A stretch of 64,000 nucleotides of DNA from Acidovorax sp. NO-1 (GCF_000238595.1 NZ_AGTS01000078.1:275178-339177); one strand, 5' to 3'; numbered from the stretch's first letter, positions 1 through 9,754 are shown. The notes: generated by a model from the sequence alone, not told the origin. Numbers and translations: made by a program.

Positions 1-28
1 ACCTGCCCGGAGTCGGTGCGCTTTGCCA

Positions 29-664
29 TCACCGCACCTCTTTTCTCTCGGCCCGGGCTTCGAGCCCGGATGGACCGGACTGCGCCCCCACCTGCAGGTC
101 GCTCCAGCCCTGCACACCCAGAGCCTGCAGCGTCGCCACGTTCCGCTCGAAAATCAACTCAGCCTCGGGGAACACCTCTACTGCACGGTCAATGCTCTCC
201 TCCCGCAGCAAATGCAACGTGGGGTAAGGGGAGCGGTTGGTGCAGTTGGTCACATCGTCCGGATGCGTACCAGCAAATTGGTACTTCGGATGAAAACTGG
301 CAATCTGCAGCGTGCCGTCAAGGCCCAGCTCTTCCAGCAGCGCATCGGCCTCGGCCAAAAAATCATTGAAGTCCAGAAAATCATCGAGGCAGTTGGCCAG
401 AATCAACAACGTGGTTTCCCGGGTTTCAACCGGCATTGCCACCAGTGCCAGCAGCTCTGCCCGCAGAAGGTCCCGCAGCTCCTTCACACACTCGGTGAAA
501 GCAACTGCATAGTGGATCTGGTTCTTGACATGAACACCCTTGGCGAACGGACACAGGTTGAGGCCAATCACCGCCCGTTCCAACCAATGCACCGTGTCGC
601 GAATGATCAAGTCGGCAGAATGTGGTGCAGGTGGCGAACCGTTCGAAGGAGAGCAATGGGTCAT
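29..664 (-). CDS. DUF1415 family protein
   Basis: The product is about 211 residues and matches the DUF1415 family by its core, including NLCPFAKGV near the N terminus, a central FLDFNDFL segment and FHPKYQFAG followed by NRSPYPTLHLLRE. The biochemical function of this family is not established. I chose the ATG at 664; the frame stays open to a TTG at 700 but the extra residues look unconserved. It lies 73 bases downstream of dgt on the same strand and probably ends the aroB-dgt transcription unit. The gene is complete, with its stop 28 bases inside the window edge. Confidence 0.85.
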   Translation of the reverse strand: MTHCSPSNGSPPAPHSADLIIRDTVHWLERAVIGLNLCPFAKGVHVKNQIHYAVAFTECVKELRDLLRAELLALVAMPVETRETTLLILANCLDDFLDFNDFLAEADALLEELGLDGTLQIASFHPKYQFAGTHPDDVTNCTNRSPYPTLHLLREESIDRAVEVFPEAELIFERNVATLQALGVQGWSDLQVGAQSGPSGLEARAERKEVR

Positions 665-737
665 GGATGGGGCGCGTGCGCGCGCTGGCAGATGTGGCAA
701 ATTTTACCGGGGAGGCCATGCCACCCCAGCCGCAAGC

Positions 738-1910
738 TCACTCGAACAGTCGGCGCCCTGTCAGGCGCTCGTGCTCACGCGTTGCAAACCGGTCCGTCAT
801 GCCCGCGATGAAGTCCGCAACCGCGCGCGCGCGCACTGGCGCTTCACTGGACAATGCGTGATCGGTGATAGTTGCCTTCATTTCATGCGGGTCGGAGGTG
901 TACACCGCAAACAGGTCACGCACCACCTCTTGTGCGCGCGTGGTGGTTTCCATCACGCGAGGGTGCCGGTACAGGTTTTTGAAAAGAAACTGCTTCAGCT
1001 CCTGCGACCCGGTGCGCATCGCGTCGCCAAATTTCACCAATGTAGGCGCCTCGCGCACGGCCTGAGCGTCAAGGGGCGCCAGCTCATCCAATGCTAGTCG
1101 CGTGGCATCAATCACGTCATACACCTGCGCACTGAGCATGCGCCGGATGGCCTCATACAGCAGGCGCCTGTGCAGCCGGGGCTCTCGGAGCTCCGGAAAT
1201 TCCGCCTGTGCCATGACCCTGTAGCGATCGAAAAGCTCCACGTCGCGCAACTGCTCCAACGTGATCAGCCCTGAGCGAACCCCGTCATCAATATCGTGCG
1301 CGTTGTACGCAATTTCGTCCGCCAGATTGCACAACTGCGCCTCCAGGCTGGGTTGCTCCCGTCGCAAGAATCTGGCCCCTACTCCACCCGGTTCGTCCAG
1401 TTCCAGTTGCTTCGCGGTTGCTCTGGAACAGTGCTTCAGGATGCCTTCCCGCGTCTCAAAGGTCAGATTCAGCCCGTCGTACTGCGGGTAGCGCTCTTCC
1501 AGTTTGTCCACCACGCGCAGGCTCTGCAGGTTGTGCTCAAAGCCTCCATACCCTGCCATACAGGCATTCAGTGCGTCCTGCCCGGCGTGCCCGAACGGTG
1601 TGTGGCCCAGGTCGTGTGCGAGCGAGATGGCCTCGACGAGGTCCTCATTGATCCGCAATGACCGGGCGATGGAGCGGCCGAGCTGGGCGACCTCCAGCGA
1701 GTGGGTCAGCCGCGTCCGAAACAGGTCGCCCTCGTGATTCAGAAACACCTGGGTCTTGTAGACCAGCCGCCTGAACGCCGTCGAATGCACGATACGGTCC
1801 CGGTCCCGCTGGTATTCCGTGCGCGTAGGAGCCGGCGTTTCCGCATGGCGGCGACCCCGCGTAGCGCCAGGGTCACAGGCAAACGCCGCAAGTTCAGATA
1901 TATGAGTCAA
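738..1910 (-). CDS. dgt: deoxyguanosinetriphosphate triphosphohydrolase-like protein (HD domain)
   Basis: The 390-residue product is a cytoplasmic HD-superfamily dNTP triphosphohydrolase, a family that hydrolyses dNTPs to the nucleoside and tripolyphosphate. The HD signature is visible: RLTHSLEVAQLGR supplies the first His, SLAHDLGHTPFGHAG supplies the His-Asp pair, and a later Asp lies in NLADEIAYNAHDIDDG. Length and the start region (RDRDRIVHSTAFRRL) agree with short bacterial Dgt-like proteins. No ATG precedes the conserved region, so the start is taken as the TTG at 1910, which lies inside a copy of the family-specific intergenic repeat. It follows aroB by 63 bases, the usual betaproteobacterial arrangement. 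Confidence 0.92.
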   Translation of the reverse strand: MTHISELAAFACDPGATRGRRHAETPAPTRTEYQRDRDRIVHSTAFRRLVYKTQVFLNHEGDLFRTRLTHSLEVAQLGRSIARSLRINEDLVEAISLAHDLGHTPFGHAGQDALNACMAGYGGFEHNLQSLRVVDKLEERYPQYDGLNLTFETREGILKHCSRATAKQLELDEPGGVGARFLRREQPSLEAQLCNLADEIAYNAHDIDDGVRSGLITLEQLRDVELFDRYRVMAQAEFPELREPRLHRRLLYEAIRRMLSAQVYDVIDATRLALDELAPLDAQAVREAPTLVKFGDAMRTGSQELKQFLFKNLYRHPRVMETTTRAQEVVRDLFAVYTSDPHEMKATITDHALSSEAPVRARAVADFIAGMTDRFATREHERLTGRRLFE

Positions 1911-1912
1911 AA

Positions 1913-1962
1913 CAGCCGCTAGCGCTTATCCAGCAAGTGCAAATAGCTATAAATATAATAGC
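1913..1962 (+). repeat. Comamonadaceae-type intergenic palindromic repeat, copy 1
   Basis: AGCGCTT at 1921-1927, a 7-base spacer and a degenerate AAGTGC arm form a partial hairpin. A second hairpin, GCTAT (1946-1950) with ATAGC (1958-1962), follows. The unit matches the other copies in the window, including the leading TCAAA. It fills the gap between aroB and dgt and overlaps the TTG start of dgt on the opposite strand. Confidence 0.7.
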
Positions 1963-1973
1963 AATCCACAGTA

Positions 1974-3113
1974 TTAATGTGGGCCATATGCACAGCAGGC
2001 GTCTATTACTTCACGTACCAGACTATCTGGCGCCGAGCGCACCGCAGCCTTGCCTGGGCCGTCAATCACAACAAAGCGTATTTCGCCAGCTTCGGATTTT
2101 TTATCCACACGCATGAGCTCCAGGTACCGGCCCGCATTGTCCGCCGCGTCCAGCACCGGGCCCCGCGTCGGGAGGCCAGCCCGCTCAATGAGCCGCTTGA
2201 GGCGGCTTACAAAACTGGTGTCCACCAAACCCAGCCTGAACGAAAGTTCGGCCGCCATCACCATCCCGGCACCCACACCTTCTCCATGTAGCCATTGGCC
2301 ATATCCCAGGCCAGCTTCAATGGCATGACCGAAGGTGTGCCCGAAGTTCAGGATAGCGCGAAGGCCACTCTCTTTTTCGTCTTGTCCCACCACCCACGCC
2401 TTGATTTCACAACTGCGCTTGACGGCATGCGCCAGTGCTTGTGGTTCTTTATTCAGAACGGCATCAATCGAGACCTCCAACCACTCCATGAACTGCATGT
2501 CCGCGATCGGGCCATATTTGATGACCTCTGCGAGCCCTGCACTCATCTCTCGGGCAGGCAGGGTATCCAGCGTAGCCAAATCGCAAAGCACCAAGCGCGG
2601 CTGATAGAACGCTCCGATCATGTTCTTGCCAAGCGGGTGGTTGATGGCCGTTTTACCGCCAACCGAGGAATCAACCTGCGCAAGCAAAGTGGTGGGTATC
2701 TGCACAAACGGCACCCCCCGCATATACGTTGCAGCAGCAAAACCAGTCATATCTCCGATAACTCCGCCGCCGAGTGCATACAACACGGCTTTCCTGTCAA
2801 AAGCCCCGCGCAACAACGCATCGAAGATCAGTTCCAAGCTCTGCCAGTTCTTGTACTGCTCTCCATCCGGCAATACCACTGTGCGTACGACACCATAGTG
2901 CCCAGAAAGCGCCTGCTCCAGCACCAAGCCGTAGTGAGCAGCAACAGTTTCGTTGGTAACAATCAGCGCCGCGCTGCCTAAGGGGAACAGGCAGGAAGCC
3001 GGACTCTGCTGCGCAATTAAGCCTTCGCCCACGTGAATTTCATAGCTTCGGTCGCCCAATGCGATTTGAATCTGTGACGTGACGATTGGGGCTGTAGAAA
3101 CGCTGGTGTTCAT
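1974..3113 (-). CDS. aroB: 3-dehydroquinate synthase
   Basis: AroB converts 3-deoxy-D-arabino-heptulosonate 7-phosphate to 3-dehydroquinate, the second step of the shikimate pathway, using NAD+ and a divalent metal in the cytoplasm. The 379-residue product has the family's landmarks: [21 protein letters not shown], the NAD/substrate loop [20 protein letters not shown], the segment [21 protein letters not shown], and the metal-site region GHTFGHAIE with [13 protein letters not shown]. The ATG at 3113 is the obvious start. In most Burkholderiales a shikimate kinase gene (aroK) sits between pilQ and aroB; here a lipoprotein gene and a terminator occupy that position. Confidence 0.97.
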   Translation of the reverse strand: MNTSVSTAPIVTSQIQIALGDRSYEIHVGEGLIAQQSPASCLFPLGSAALIVTNETVAAHYGLVLEQALSGHYGVVRTVVLPDGEQYKNWQSLELIFDALLRGAFDRKAVLYALGGGVIGDMTGFAAATYMRGVPFVQIPTTLLAQVDSSVGGKTAINHPLGKNMIGAFYQPRLVLCDLATLDTLPAREMSAGLAEVIKYGPIADMQFMEWLEVSIDAVLNKEPQALAHAVKRSCEIKAWVVGQDEKESGLRAILNFGHTFGHAIEAGLGYGQWLHGEGVGAGMVMAAELSFRLGLVDTSFVSRLKRLIERAGLPTRGPVLDAADNAGRYLELMRVDKKSEAGEIRFVVIDGPGKAAVRSAPDSLVREVIDACCAYGPH

Positions 3114-3127
3114 CTGCGTATGAGAAG

Positions 3128-3159
3128 TTAAAAGGCCTCAGTGCACTTGCACTGAGGCC
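3128..3159 (-). terminator. rho-independent terminator after the pil operon/lipoprotein
   Basis: A perfect 12-bp stem (3134-3145 with 3148-3159) with a 2-base loop is followed, read on the minus strand, by TTTTAAC. It sits between the stop of the lipoprotein gene and the start of aroB, so it should end pil transcription and separate it from aroB-dgt. Confidence 0.85.
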
Positions 3160-3190
3160 CAATACATGACCCTTTACCGGGCGTATTAGG

Positions 3191-4693
3191 TTACGGACAT
3201 CCGGCACCGGCCACGGTTATTCGCACTTTACGGGTAGTGGACAGCGTGCCCTTCGTCGCCGTCACAAAAAAGTCGTTGTTTCCACAACCCCCAGGTGCAG
3301 CAGGTGCAGTCCCGACCAAGATGCCTTGCGCACTAAGCGTCAGCCAGCCTGGAAGAGCAGTACCCGCCCAAGTCACCACACCAGTTGCAGGTCCACCGGA
3401 TGCTGTAAGTGCGTAAAGATAACTTTGGCCAGCAGTTGCACCAGCAAGTGGGCAAGCAGTGTTGATATCTGAGCCGCAACCGCTCAAATTAATAGTTAGC
3501 GGATCGACAATTGCAGAGCCGGAAATGGTCATGGTGAAATTGGCCTGATCAACATTGCCTGCGCTATCAACCACACGCACTGCAAAACTGACATCCCCAG
3601 GTTCACGCATGTTGGGCGTACCAGAAATGACCCCGGACGAGCTCAGCGACAATCCTGCTGGCAGCGAGCTCAGCGCGGACCAAGTGTAGGGCGGCAAACC
3701 GCCTTCCGCTTCGAGAACGAAGCTGAAGGGAACCCCGTTTGTGGGCTCAGCGTCCACCGACGTCGTGGTGATCTCCAAAGGCTCAAGGGTCGGAGCTACA
3801 CGATCCGTGGCTTGAACAACCAGCAGCGCTGTGATGGGCATCTGAATGCCATTAGTCACATCGTTATCACTACGGTCAGCGACCATCTCCAGGAGGATCG
3901 GACCCACGTTGGGGCCACTTGACAACGCGAACAATCCAACACCGCCAATGGTCTTCACCTGTAGCGAGTTACCAGACTGCGCGCCTGCTACCAAGCGAGC
4001 ACCAGTGGCCGCATCCCCCACGGGGCGGATGCTCACTTGGAGATTCGCGTTAGTGGGTGCAGGAAGAGGCTGATTGGCATCATCAAGCACATATGCGTCG
4101 ATCGCAGTCGATACGCGCAAGTTACTGGTGTTGCCTTGGGTGCCTAAAACCGGATAGGCGGCTACGCCAGCAATACTGGCTGCCATACCTGTACTGGCGC
4201 CTACAGTAATATTCACGCTCGCGGACTCACGCTGAGTACTTACTGGATTGGTAACCGTGCAAATAATTCTCGCCACGCCTGCCTGCTCTGCAGCGTGAAA
4301 ATGAAACCTAGCACCACCCGAGTTTGCACCAAGCGTGATGGCACTGTAAGCCAATGGATTTCCGTCTTCATCCTCGTGCTCTTCGTCGCCATCCAGGTAA
4401 TACAATGATCCAGAATTCAGACCTTGATCGACCCTGCAAGCGAATATATCTTCTTCACCATCGGGAATTGGCTTACCGCCTTCCCGGGCTTCGACGTATA
4501 GCGTGGTCGTAAAAGGTGCATATACACCCAGTCCCGCAGGATACCCTCCGATGTTCACCGGCAGTTGAGTTTTTTCGGCACGCAGCGTAATGGTGTATTT
4601 CAGATCGCTTTGACCAGGATCTCCCCCACCACCCCCACATGCAGCGAGTACCGAGGCAAATAGCAAAGTCGACAATTTGGCGATTTTAATCAT
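3191..4693 (-). CDS. putative lipoprotein with Ig-like (He_PIG) domains
   Basis: The 500-residue product starts with a lipoprotein signal peptide (a hydrophobic stretch ending LAAC, Cys at about residue 19, then a run of glycines), so it is probably anchored in the outer membrane. Residues about 305-395 resemble putative Ig / cadherin-like repeats: the phrase GGLPPYTWSALSSLPAGLSL...GVISGTP is typical of He_PIG domains, and a second related unit (VTWAGTALPGWLTLSAQGILVGT) follows. The gene begins 19 bases after pilQ and ends at a strong terminator, so it is the last gene of the pil operon. A role in pilus function or adhesion is possible but is inferred only from position. Confidence 0.75.
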   Translation of the reverse strand: MIKIAKLSTLLFASVLAACGGGGGDPGQSDLKYTITLRAEKTQLPVNIGGYPAGLGVYAPFTTTLYVEAREGGKPIPDGEEDIFACRVDQGLNSGSLYYLDGDEEHEDEDGNPLAYSAITLGANSGGARFHFHAAEQAGVARIICTVTNPVSTQRESASVNITVGASTGMAASIAGVAAYPVLGTQGNTSNLRVSTAIDAYVLDDANQPLPAPTNANLQVSIRPVGDAATGARLVAGAQSGNSLQVKTIGGVGLFALSSGPNVGPILLEMVADRSDNDVTNGIQMPITALLVVQATDRVAPTLEPLEITTTSVDAEPTNGVPFSFVLEAEGGLPPYTWSALSSLPAGLSLSSSGVISGTPNMREPGDVSFAVRVVDSAGNVDQANFTMTISGSAIVDPLTINLSGCGSDINTACPLAGATAGQSYLYALTASGGPATGVVTWAGTALPGWLTLSAQGILVGTAPAAPGGCGNNDFFVTATKGTLSTTRKVRITVAGAGCP

Positions 4694-4712
4694 CTCTATT
4701 CCAATTAAATTA

Positions 4713-6848
4713 TTACCTAATAGCAGAGCGCTCAGTTAGAACTTTAGGTGTAATAAAGATAAGCATTTCCTGCTTATTCATTTGCTTAGTTTTTGTTTTA
4801 AACAAATTCCCAACCGCAGGAAGGTCACCCAAGAAAGGCACCTTGGCTTCGGCGTTATCTTCGAAAAGTTCAAAAATGCCACCAATCACCACGGTTCCGC
4901 CGTTCTCTACCAAGACCTGTGTCTTAATATGTTTTGTATTGATAGCTCGCACATTCTGAAGAATCTCGCCCGGACTATCCTTATTCACATCCAGATCCAG
5001 AATAATATTTCCTTCTGGTGTAATTTGGGGCAATACTTCGAGCTTCAAAACAGCCTTCTTGAAGGCGATAACCGTACCCCCATTGGGCGCAGTAACCGGA
5101 TATGGAAACTCGGTCCCCTGCTCAATCGAAGCCTTGGTTTGATCCGCAGTTACCACGCGGGGGCTGGAAACAATTTTCCCTTTCCCGTCCGCTTCCATTG
5201 CTGAAATTTCCAGATTCAGGAATCTGTTTGCCGCGGCATTGAAAATGGAAATCGCAAAACTTGCAGCATCAAAGCCCCCCTGGGCTTGCGCCGGCAGATT
5301 GACAAAGTTCCCCAGCGTGTTGGTCGCACCGCCAGCCCCCGAAGAAGCGACCGCGTTGCTGTAACTTGTGCCAAACGCGACACTATTACCGCCACCAATA
5401 TTGTATCCGCCAGTTCCACCCCGCCCAGCCCGCAGATCGGTACCACCCAAGCGGACGCCAAGTGATCGACCGAATGTGTCCGAAGCCTCTACAATTCTCG
5501 CCTCGATCATTACTTGACGAACCGCTACATCGAGAGTAGAAAGCAATTGGCGCACCTCTTCCAACTTGCTGGCGGTATCAGTTACAAACAACTGATTTGT
5601 TCTAGGTTCGGCAATAGCGCTTCCCCGCTCAGAGAGAAATCGATTAGAAGTTCCTGACCCACCGCTTGAAGTACTAAGCTGCGCGACCATATCGACAGCT
5701 TTGGCGTAATTCATTTGAAAGGCCTGTGTTCTCAATGGCTCCAATTTCTGGATTGACAAAGCAGCTTCGTAGTCCTTCTTGACACGGTCGTCAATCTCAT
5801 CTTTGGGCGCAATCCACAGAACGGTTCCGGACTTGCGCATGCCAAGCCCCTTGGCGTCCATGATAATTTGAAGCGCTTGGTCCCAGGGTACATCTTTGAG
5901 ACGCAGCGTCAATGAACCGGTAACAGTATCAGACGTTACGATATTGAAATCTGTAAAATCTGCTATCACTTGAAGCAAAGAGCGAACTTCGATATTTTGA
6001 AAATTAAGCGACAGCTTTTCCCCACTGTATCCAGGGCCTTGGGTGAGCTTGTTCAGGTCAACCTTTTTCTGCCGCACCTCTACCACAAACTGGCTATCGC
6101 TTTGGTACGCACTGTGTTCCCACTCACCAATTGGCTCAATGGTCATTCTGACCCTGTCACCCTGCTGGATTGTAGTAATCGCCTGTACCGGAGTTCCAAA
6201 ATCTCCCACATCCAGACGACGTCGCAACCCCTCTGGCAGGCTCGATCGCAGAAAATCCACCACCAAACCTTTGCCTTGCTGGCGTATGTCAACACCTACT
6301 TGGCTTGAGGGGAGTGACACCACTACCCTGCCTGAACCGTCAGCTCCGCGCCTGAAATCAACATCTTTGAGCGTCTGAGCGTCCAGGCTTGCTGAGTCAG
6401 CAAACACGCTAGGCTGAACCGATTGAACTGCCGGGGTGGAGGAAGAAGCAACTCCCAGAGAAATTAACAGAGATTTACCCTGAATTTCTGCTTGGTACGA
6501 CGTGGCTTGCTTCAAGTTGAGCACAACACGTGAGCGATCACCCGCTTGCACAACATTGACTGTTTTCACATTCCCTTGATTGACGTCGAAGACTGTCTTT
6601 CCCGATGCATTGGAGGCACTGGGAAAATCAAGTGCGATTCGCGGAGGCGATTGAATCGAGAATCCAGTGGGCAACGCAGCCAGCGGTTCAGAGAAATCGA
6701 TGCGAACAACGTCGACACCATTTTGCATACTCCCGGCAACTGACTGAATAAGTGTCTGTGTGTAGCCGGAAATAGGCACCAAAATTGCAATCGAGAACCC
6801 GGTCGCGATTCTATAAATTTTGGTCAAGTCGATTTTGAAATATTTCAT
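4713..6848 (-). CDS. pilQ: type IV pilus secretin PilQ
   Basis: PilQ forms the outer-membrane ring through which the type IV pilus emerges. The 711-residue protein has an N-terminal signal sequence, one or two AMIN domains (about residues 35-125 and 160-260, thought to bind peptidoglycan), an STN-type domain (about 285-345, with LSLNFQNIEVRSLLQVIADF), a secretin N domain (about 370-440), and the C-terminal secretin barrel (about 510-705), which includes VPFLGDLPAVGNLFK and ends with LIFITPKVL. Its start overlaps the pilP stop by 4 bases, indicating translational coupling. Confidence 0.97.
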   Translation of the reverse strand: MKYFKIDLTKIYRIATGFSIAILVPISGYTQTLIQSVAGSMQNGVDVVRIDFSEPLAALPTGFSIQSPPRIALDFPSASNASGKTVFDVNQGNVKTVNVVQAGDRSRVVLNLKQATSYQAEIQGKSLLISLGVASSSTPAVQSVQPSVFADSASLDAQTLKDVDFRRGADGSGRVVVSLPSSQVGVDIRQQGKGLVVDFLRSSLPEGLRRRLDVGDFGTPVQAITTIQQGDRVRMTIEPIGEWEHSAYQSDSQFVVEVRQKKVDLNKLTQGPGYSGEKLSLNFQNIEVRSLLQVIADFTDFNIVTSDTVTGSLTLRLKDVPWDQALQIIMDAKGLGMRKSGTVLWIAPKDEIDDRVKKDYEAALSIQKLEPLRTQAFQMNYAKAVDMVAQLSTSSGGSGTSNRFLSERGSAIAEPRTNQLFVTDTASKLEEVRQLLSTLDVAVRQVMIEARIVEASDTFGRSLGVRLGGTDLRAGRGGTGGYNIGGGNSVAFGTSYSNAVASSGAGGATNTLGNFVNLPAQAQGGFDAASFAISIFNAAANRFLNLEISAMEADGKGKIVSSPRVVTADQTKASIEQGTEFPYPVTAPNGGTVIAFKKAVLKLEVLPQITPEGNIILDLDVNKDSPGEILQNVRAINTKHIKTQVLVENGGTVVIGGIFELFEDNAEAKVPFLGDLPAVGNLFKTKTKQMNKQEMLIFITPKVLTERSAIR

Positions 6849-7387
6849 TTACTGCCCTCTTGCAAATCCAGCGCCGCAGCACGTTCAATCCAATCGCCAG
6901 TCGCATCCTGGACAATCTCACGCAACTGAATCGAGTTTTCGGTGATCTTCACGATTTTCCCGTAATTTTGTCCAACGTAATTTCCCACGCGGACTTGATA
7001 CAGCAACTTATCCACTCTCAGCAACGCTGTTGGAACACCCTTTTTGTCCAGGCTACCGACCATTGCCATGACATCCAACGGATACGCTTCCAGCGGCTCT
7101 TTTCGTCGAGCCATTTCCGGAGCAATCAACGCAGCATTCGAGGCCGATTGGTTAGTCTCACGCCTGAGTGCCTGCGTCAACTTGACTGAATTAAACGGCT
7201 CTACACCTGACTCCATAGAGTAAGTTTGCGGTAAAAACTGCTTTGGCTCGGATAAAGGGGTCACACGTGGCTTGGTCGTGGCGCGCAAATCCGACATCCA
7301 TTGGCGCAATTCGTCGTCTCCAGTGGAACCGCATCCGACAACAAGAATCGACATAAGTAATGCTAAAAACAGTTGCATACGCTTCAT
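6845..7387 (-). CDS. pilP: type IV pilus assembly lipoprotein PilP
   Basis: The 180-residue product has a lipobox-type signal peptide (ILVVGCG, Cys at about residue 19) and the PilP fold landmarks LEAYPLDVMAMVGSL and a late YVGQNYGKIVKITENSIQLREIV. PilP is an inner-membrane lipoprotein that links the PilMNO alignment complex to PilQ in the periplasm. It overlaps both pilO upstream and pilQ downstream by 4 bases. Confidence 0.95.
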   Translation of the reverse strand: MKRMQLFLALLMSILVVGCGSTGDDELRQWMSDLRATTKPRVTPLSEPKQFLPQTYSMESGVEPFNSVKLTQALRRETNQSASNAALIAPEMARRKEPLEAYPLDVMAMVGSLDKKGVPTALLRVDKLLYQVRVGNYVGQNYGKIVKITENSIQLREIVQDATGDWIERAAALDLQEGSK

Positions 7388-8067
7388 TTCTTGCCCCCCT
7401 GCGTCACTTGCTTCTGGGCTTGAATCTCTTCCGGATCCAAATACCTGAACGTACGGGCAGTTGCCTCCATCGTCAATGTTGAGCCGTCCTTATCCTTAGC
7501 CTGGGGAGGAGCGATCGATATGTTGTTAAGCGTTACAATTCGCGACAGATGAGCGATATCGGACGCAAACGAACCCATATCGTGGTATTTTCCGGTAACA
7601 CGTATCTGAATAGGAAGCTCAGCGTAGTATTCTTTAACGACAACCTGCCCGGGTCGAAATAGCTCGAATTGCAAGCTGCGGCCAAGCCCTGCCTGGTTAA
7701 TGTCGGAAAGAAGCGCAGCCATCTCGGCTTTACTCGGCAACTGTTTCTCGAGCTGTATAACATACTGCTGCACTTGCTCCCGCTGTCGTTTCAGAGCCTC
7801 CAAACTTACCGCTTTAACAAGTTTAGTTTGATAATCTTGTCGGAGAGTTTGTTCTTTTGCCACCTCAGCCTGAAGCTCCACCTCATACTCGTTAATCTTT
7901 GCGAACCACAACCCCGCAGCAACGCCGACTGCAATAAAAACACAGAGCAGAACTTTTGGCGCAATTGGCCACAAGGACGGGTCTTTAGTGTCAAGATTCC
8001 GAAACTGCCTGGAAATATTTTCCTGAACGACAGCGAAATCAATGCTATTTTTTGATTTTTTTGCCAT
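7384..8067 (-). CDS. pilO: type IV pilus assembly protein PilO
   Basis: The 227-residue product has a short cytoplasmic N terminus, one transmembrane helix (about residues 40-60), a coiled-coil stretch and a C-terminal ferredoxin-like periplasmic domain (PilO family), including YAELPIQIRVTGKYHDMGSFASDIA. PilO pairs with PilN in the inner membrane. The ATG at 8067 lies just after the pilN stop and has GGAAA upstream; a TTG at 8073 overlapping that stop is the alternative start. Confidence 0.94.
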   Translation of the reverse strand: MAKKSKNSIDFAVVQENISRQFRNLDTKDPSLWPIAPKVLLCVFIAVGVAAGLWFAKINEYEVELQAEVAKEQTLRQDYQTKLVKAVSLEALKRQREQVQQYVIQLEKQLPSKAEMAALLSDINQAGLGRSLQFELFRPGQVVVKEYYAELPIQIRVTGKYHDMGSFASDIAHLSRIVTLNNISIAPPQAKDKDGSTLTMEATARTFRYLDPEEIQAQKQVTQGGKK

Positions 8068-8069
8068 GT

Positions 8070-8678
8070 TCAATTTCCAGTCGCAACGCTTGCCGCACCC
8101 ATACTTTTCTGCGCTTCGGCGGTTCTCATCAAACGAAAACGCAGATTAAAGGTCGAGACTCGACGCTGATCTCTCGGCGTGAGTGCGATGTTGCTCGCAA
8201 CAATCTCTACCAATTCGGGTTTCGACAACCATGGGGTATTGTCAGTAAGATTCCGGAGCATCTCAGACACGCGCTCGTTAGATTGAGCGACGCCTTGCAT
8301 CGCGATAACTTGCTCCGTCTGTTTGATGCTGGTTACATATGCACCCTCAGGAATCTGCCGCACAAGTTCATTCAACAAGTGGACAGGAAGATTTCGATCG
8401 GACTGCAGGTCCTCCACAGCTTTTTGTCGCGCGCGCAAGGCGGCAATTTCATCTTCAATGGTGGCGATTTCCTTGATTTGCCCCTCCAGAACTTTTATCT
8501 CGCTCTGCAGAAACGCATTACGCTCCTGTTGATTGGTAATCATCATTTGAAACCACCAATAAACCGCACCAGCAATCGCCAAGCCCACAAGGAACGATGC
8601 GAACATCGTTGCCTGAAAAGCCTCTTTGCGACGTTTTCGCGCCGCTTCCCGATGGGGGAGTAAGTTGATGAGTATCAC
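8070..8678 (-). CDS. pilN: type IV pilus assembly protein PilN
   Basis: The start is a GTG that overlaps the pilM stop (GTGA), giving the canonical PilN N terminus MILINLLPHREAARKRRK; a longer frame to 8708 lacks support. The 202-residue product has the cytoplasmic INLLPHR peptide that docks on PilM, one transmembrane helix (about residues 25-45), a coiled coil and a periplasmic Fimbrial-assembly (PilN) domain with GAYVTSIKQTEQVIAMQGVAQSNERVSEMLRNL. Confidence 0.94.
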   Translation of the reverse strand: MILINLLPHREAARKRRKEAFQATMFASFLVGLAIAGAVYWWFQMMITNQQERNAFLQSEIKVLEGQIKEIATIEDEIAALRARQKAVEDLQSDRNLPVHLLNELVRQIPEGAYVTSIKQTEQVIAMQGVAQSNERVSEMLRNLTDNTPWLSKPELVEIVASNIALTPRDQRRVSTFNLRFRLMRTAEAQKSMGAASVATGN

Positions 8679-9754
8679 TGCAGGAACCTCCGCATGGCCA
8701 AGCCGCACGACGTCAGATACGAAGGAGCCTCACGTACCATTTTCTTCAACCGCACGGAACTTCCGATTTCCATCCCATCAAAGGGATTGACCGCGCTACA
8801 TGCAAAGCCGGTTTGCTGGGTTACGGCCTCCGTTAGGCCAGGCAATGGTGCCGATCCACCCGCCAGCATGACGTGATCAACACGGTTGTGAGGGGTGCTT
8901 GTGAAGAAGAACTGCAATGCACGACCGATTTCCTGGGCCATACTGTCGACAAAAGGACGGAGAACGGCGGACTGATAATCTTCCGGCAGGTCGCCGTTTC
9001 TTTTTTTGCTCTCAGCTTCTTCAACGGAGAAGCCGTATTGTCGGACGATCAGTTGCGTCAGCTGGGCGCCGCCAAAAGCCTGATCCCGGTCATACAGCAC
9101 TTCGTCATTCCGGATGACCTGCATGCTGGTAGTCAAAGCTCCCACTTCAAAGAGAGCAACCATCGCATCGACGCCCTTCTTTGGCAGCGCTTCTATAAGA
9201 CGCCCGGCAGCCAAGCGTGATGCATGAGATTCGATGTCTACAACCACCGGCTTCAGGCCTGCTGCCTCAGCAAGCCCTTGGCGATCCTGAACCTTTTCGC
9301 GCCGGGACGCAGCTATCAGAACTTCCACGTCACCGGGCGCGTTTTTGCTGGGCCCAATGACACAAAAATCCAGACTCACTTCATCAAGGGAAAACGGGAT
9401 ATATTGGTTTGCTTCGGATTCAACCTGAACCTCCAGCTCCTGCTCCGTCATGCCGCCGGGCAGCGTGATCTTCTTGGTGATGACTGCTGACGGAGGCAAT
9501 GCCAAGGCAACGTTTTTGGTACGCGTGCCGCTTTTCTTAACGACGCGGCGCAGGGCATCGGCGACTTCGTCGAATTTTTCGATGTTGCCGTCCGTGATCC
9601 AACCACGTTCCAGCGGTTCGATCGCACAACGCTCCAACACCAAGCTGCCTGCCTTATCGCGCCCGAGCTCCACCAGCTTCACGCTGGAAGAGCTGATGTC
9701 GATTCCCAGCAGCGGCGGAGACTGGCGACTGAACAAAGACCCCATTGAGCTCAA
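8675..9754 (-). CDS. pilM: type IV pilus assembly protein PilM (actin-like ATPase fold)
   Basis: PilM is a cytoplasmic FtsA/actin-like protein that binds the N-terminal peptide of PilN. The product has LLGIDISSSSVKLVELGRD (phosphate-1-type loop), a central EVGALTTSMQVIRNDEVLYDRDQAFGGAQLT segment and a late HVMLAGGSAPLPGLTEAV adenosine-type motif. The preferred start is a TTG at 9754 because AGGGGA lies 6 bases upstream; an ATG at 9745 without a clear ribosome site is the alternative. First gene of pilMNOPQ, divergent from mrcA. Confidence 0.95.
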   Translation of the reverse strand: MSSMGSLFSRQSPPLLGIDISSSSVKLVELGRDKAGSLVLERCAIEPLERGWITDGNIEKFDEVADALRRVVKKSGTRTKNVALALPPSAVITKKITLPGGMTEQELEVQVESEANQYIPFSLDEVSLDFCVIGPSKNAPGDVEVLIAASRREKVQDRQGLAEAAGLKPVVVDIESHASRLAAGRLIEALPKKGVDAMVALFEVGALTTSMQVIRNDEVLYDRDQAFGGAQLTQLIVRQYGFSVEEAESKKRNGDLPEDYQSAVLRPFVDSMAQEIGRALQFFFTSTPHNRVDHVMLAGGSAPLPGLTEAVTQQTGFACSAVNPFDGMEIGSSVRLKKMVREAPSYLTSCGLAMRRFLQ

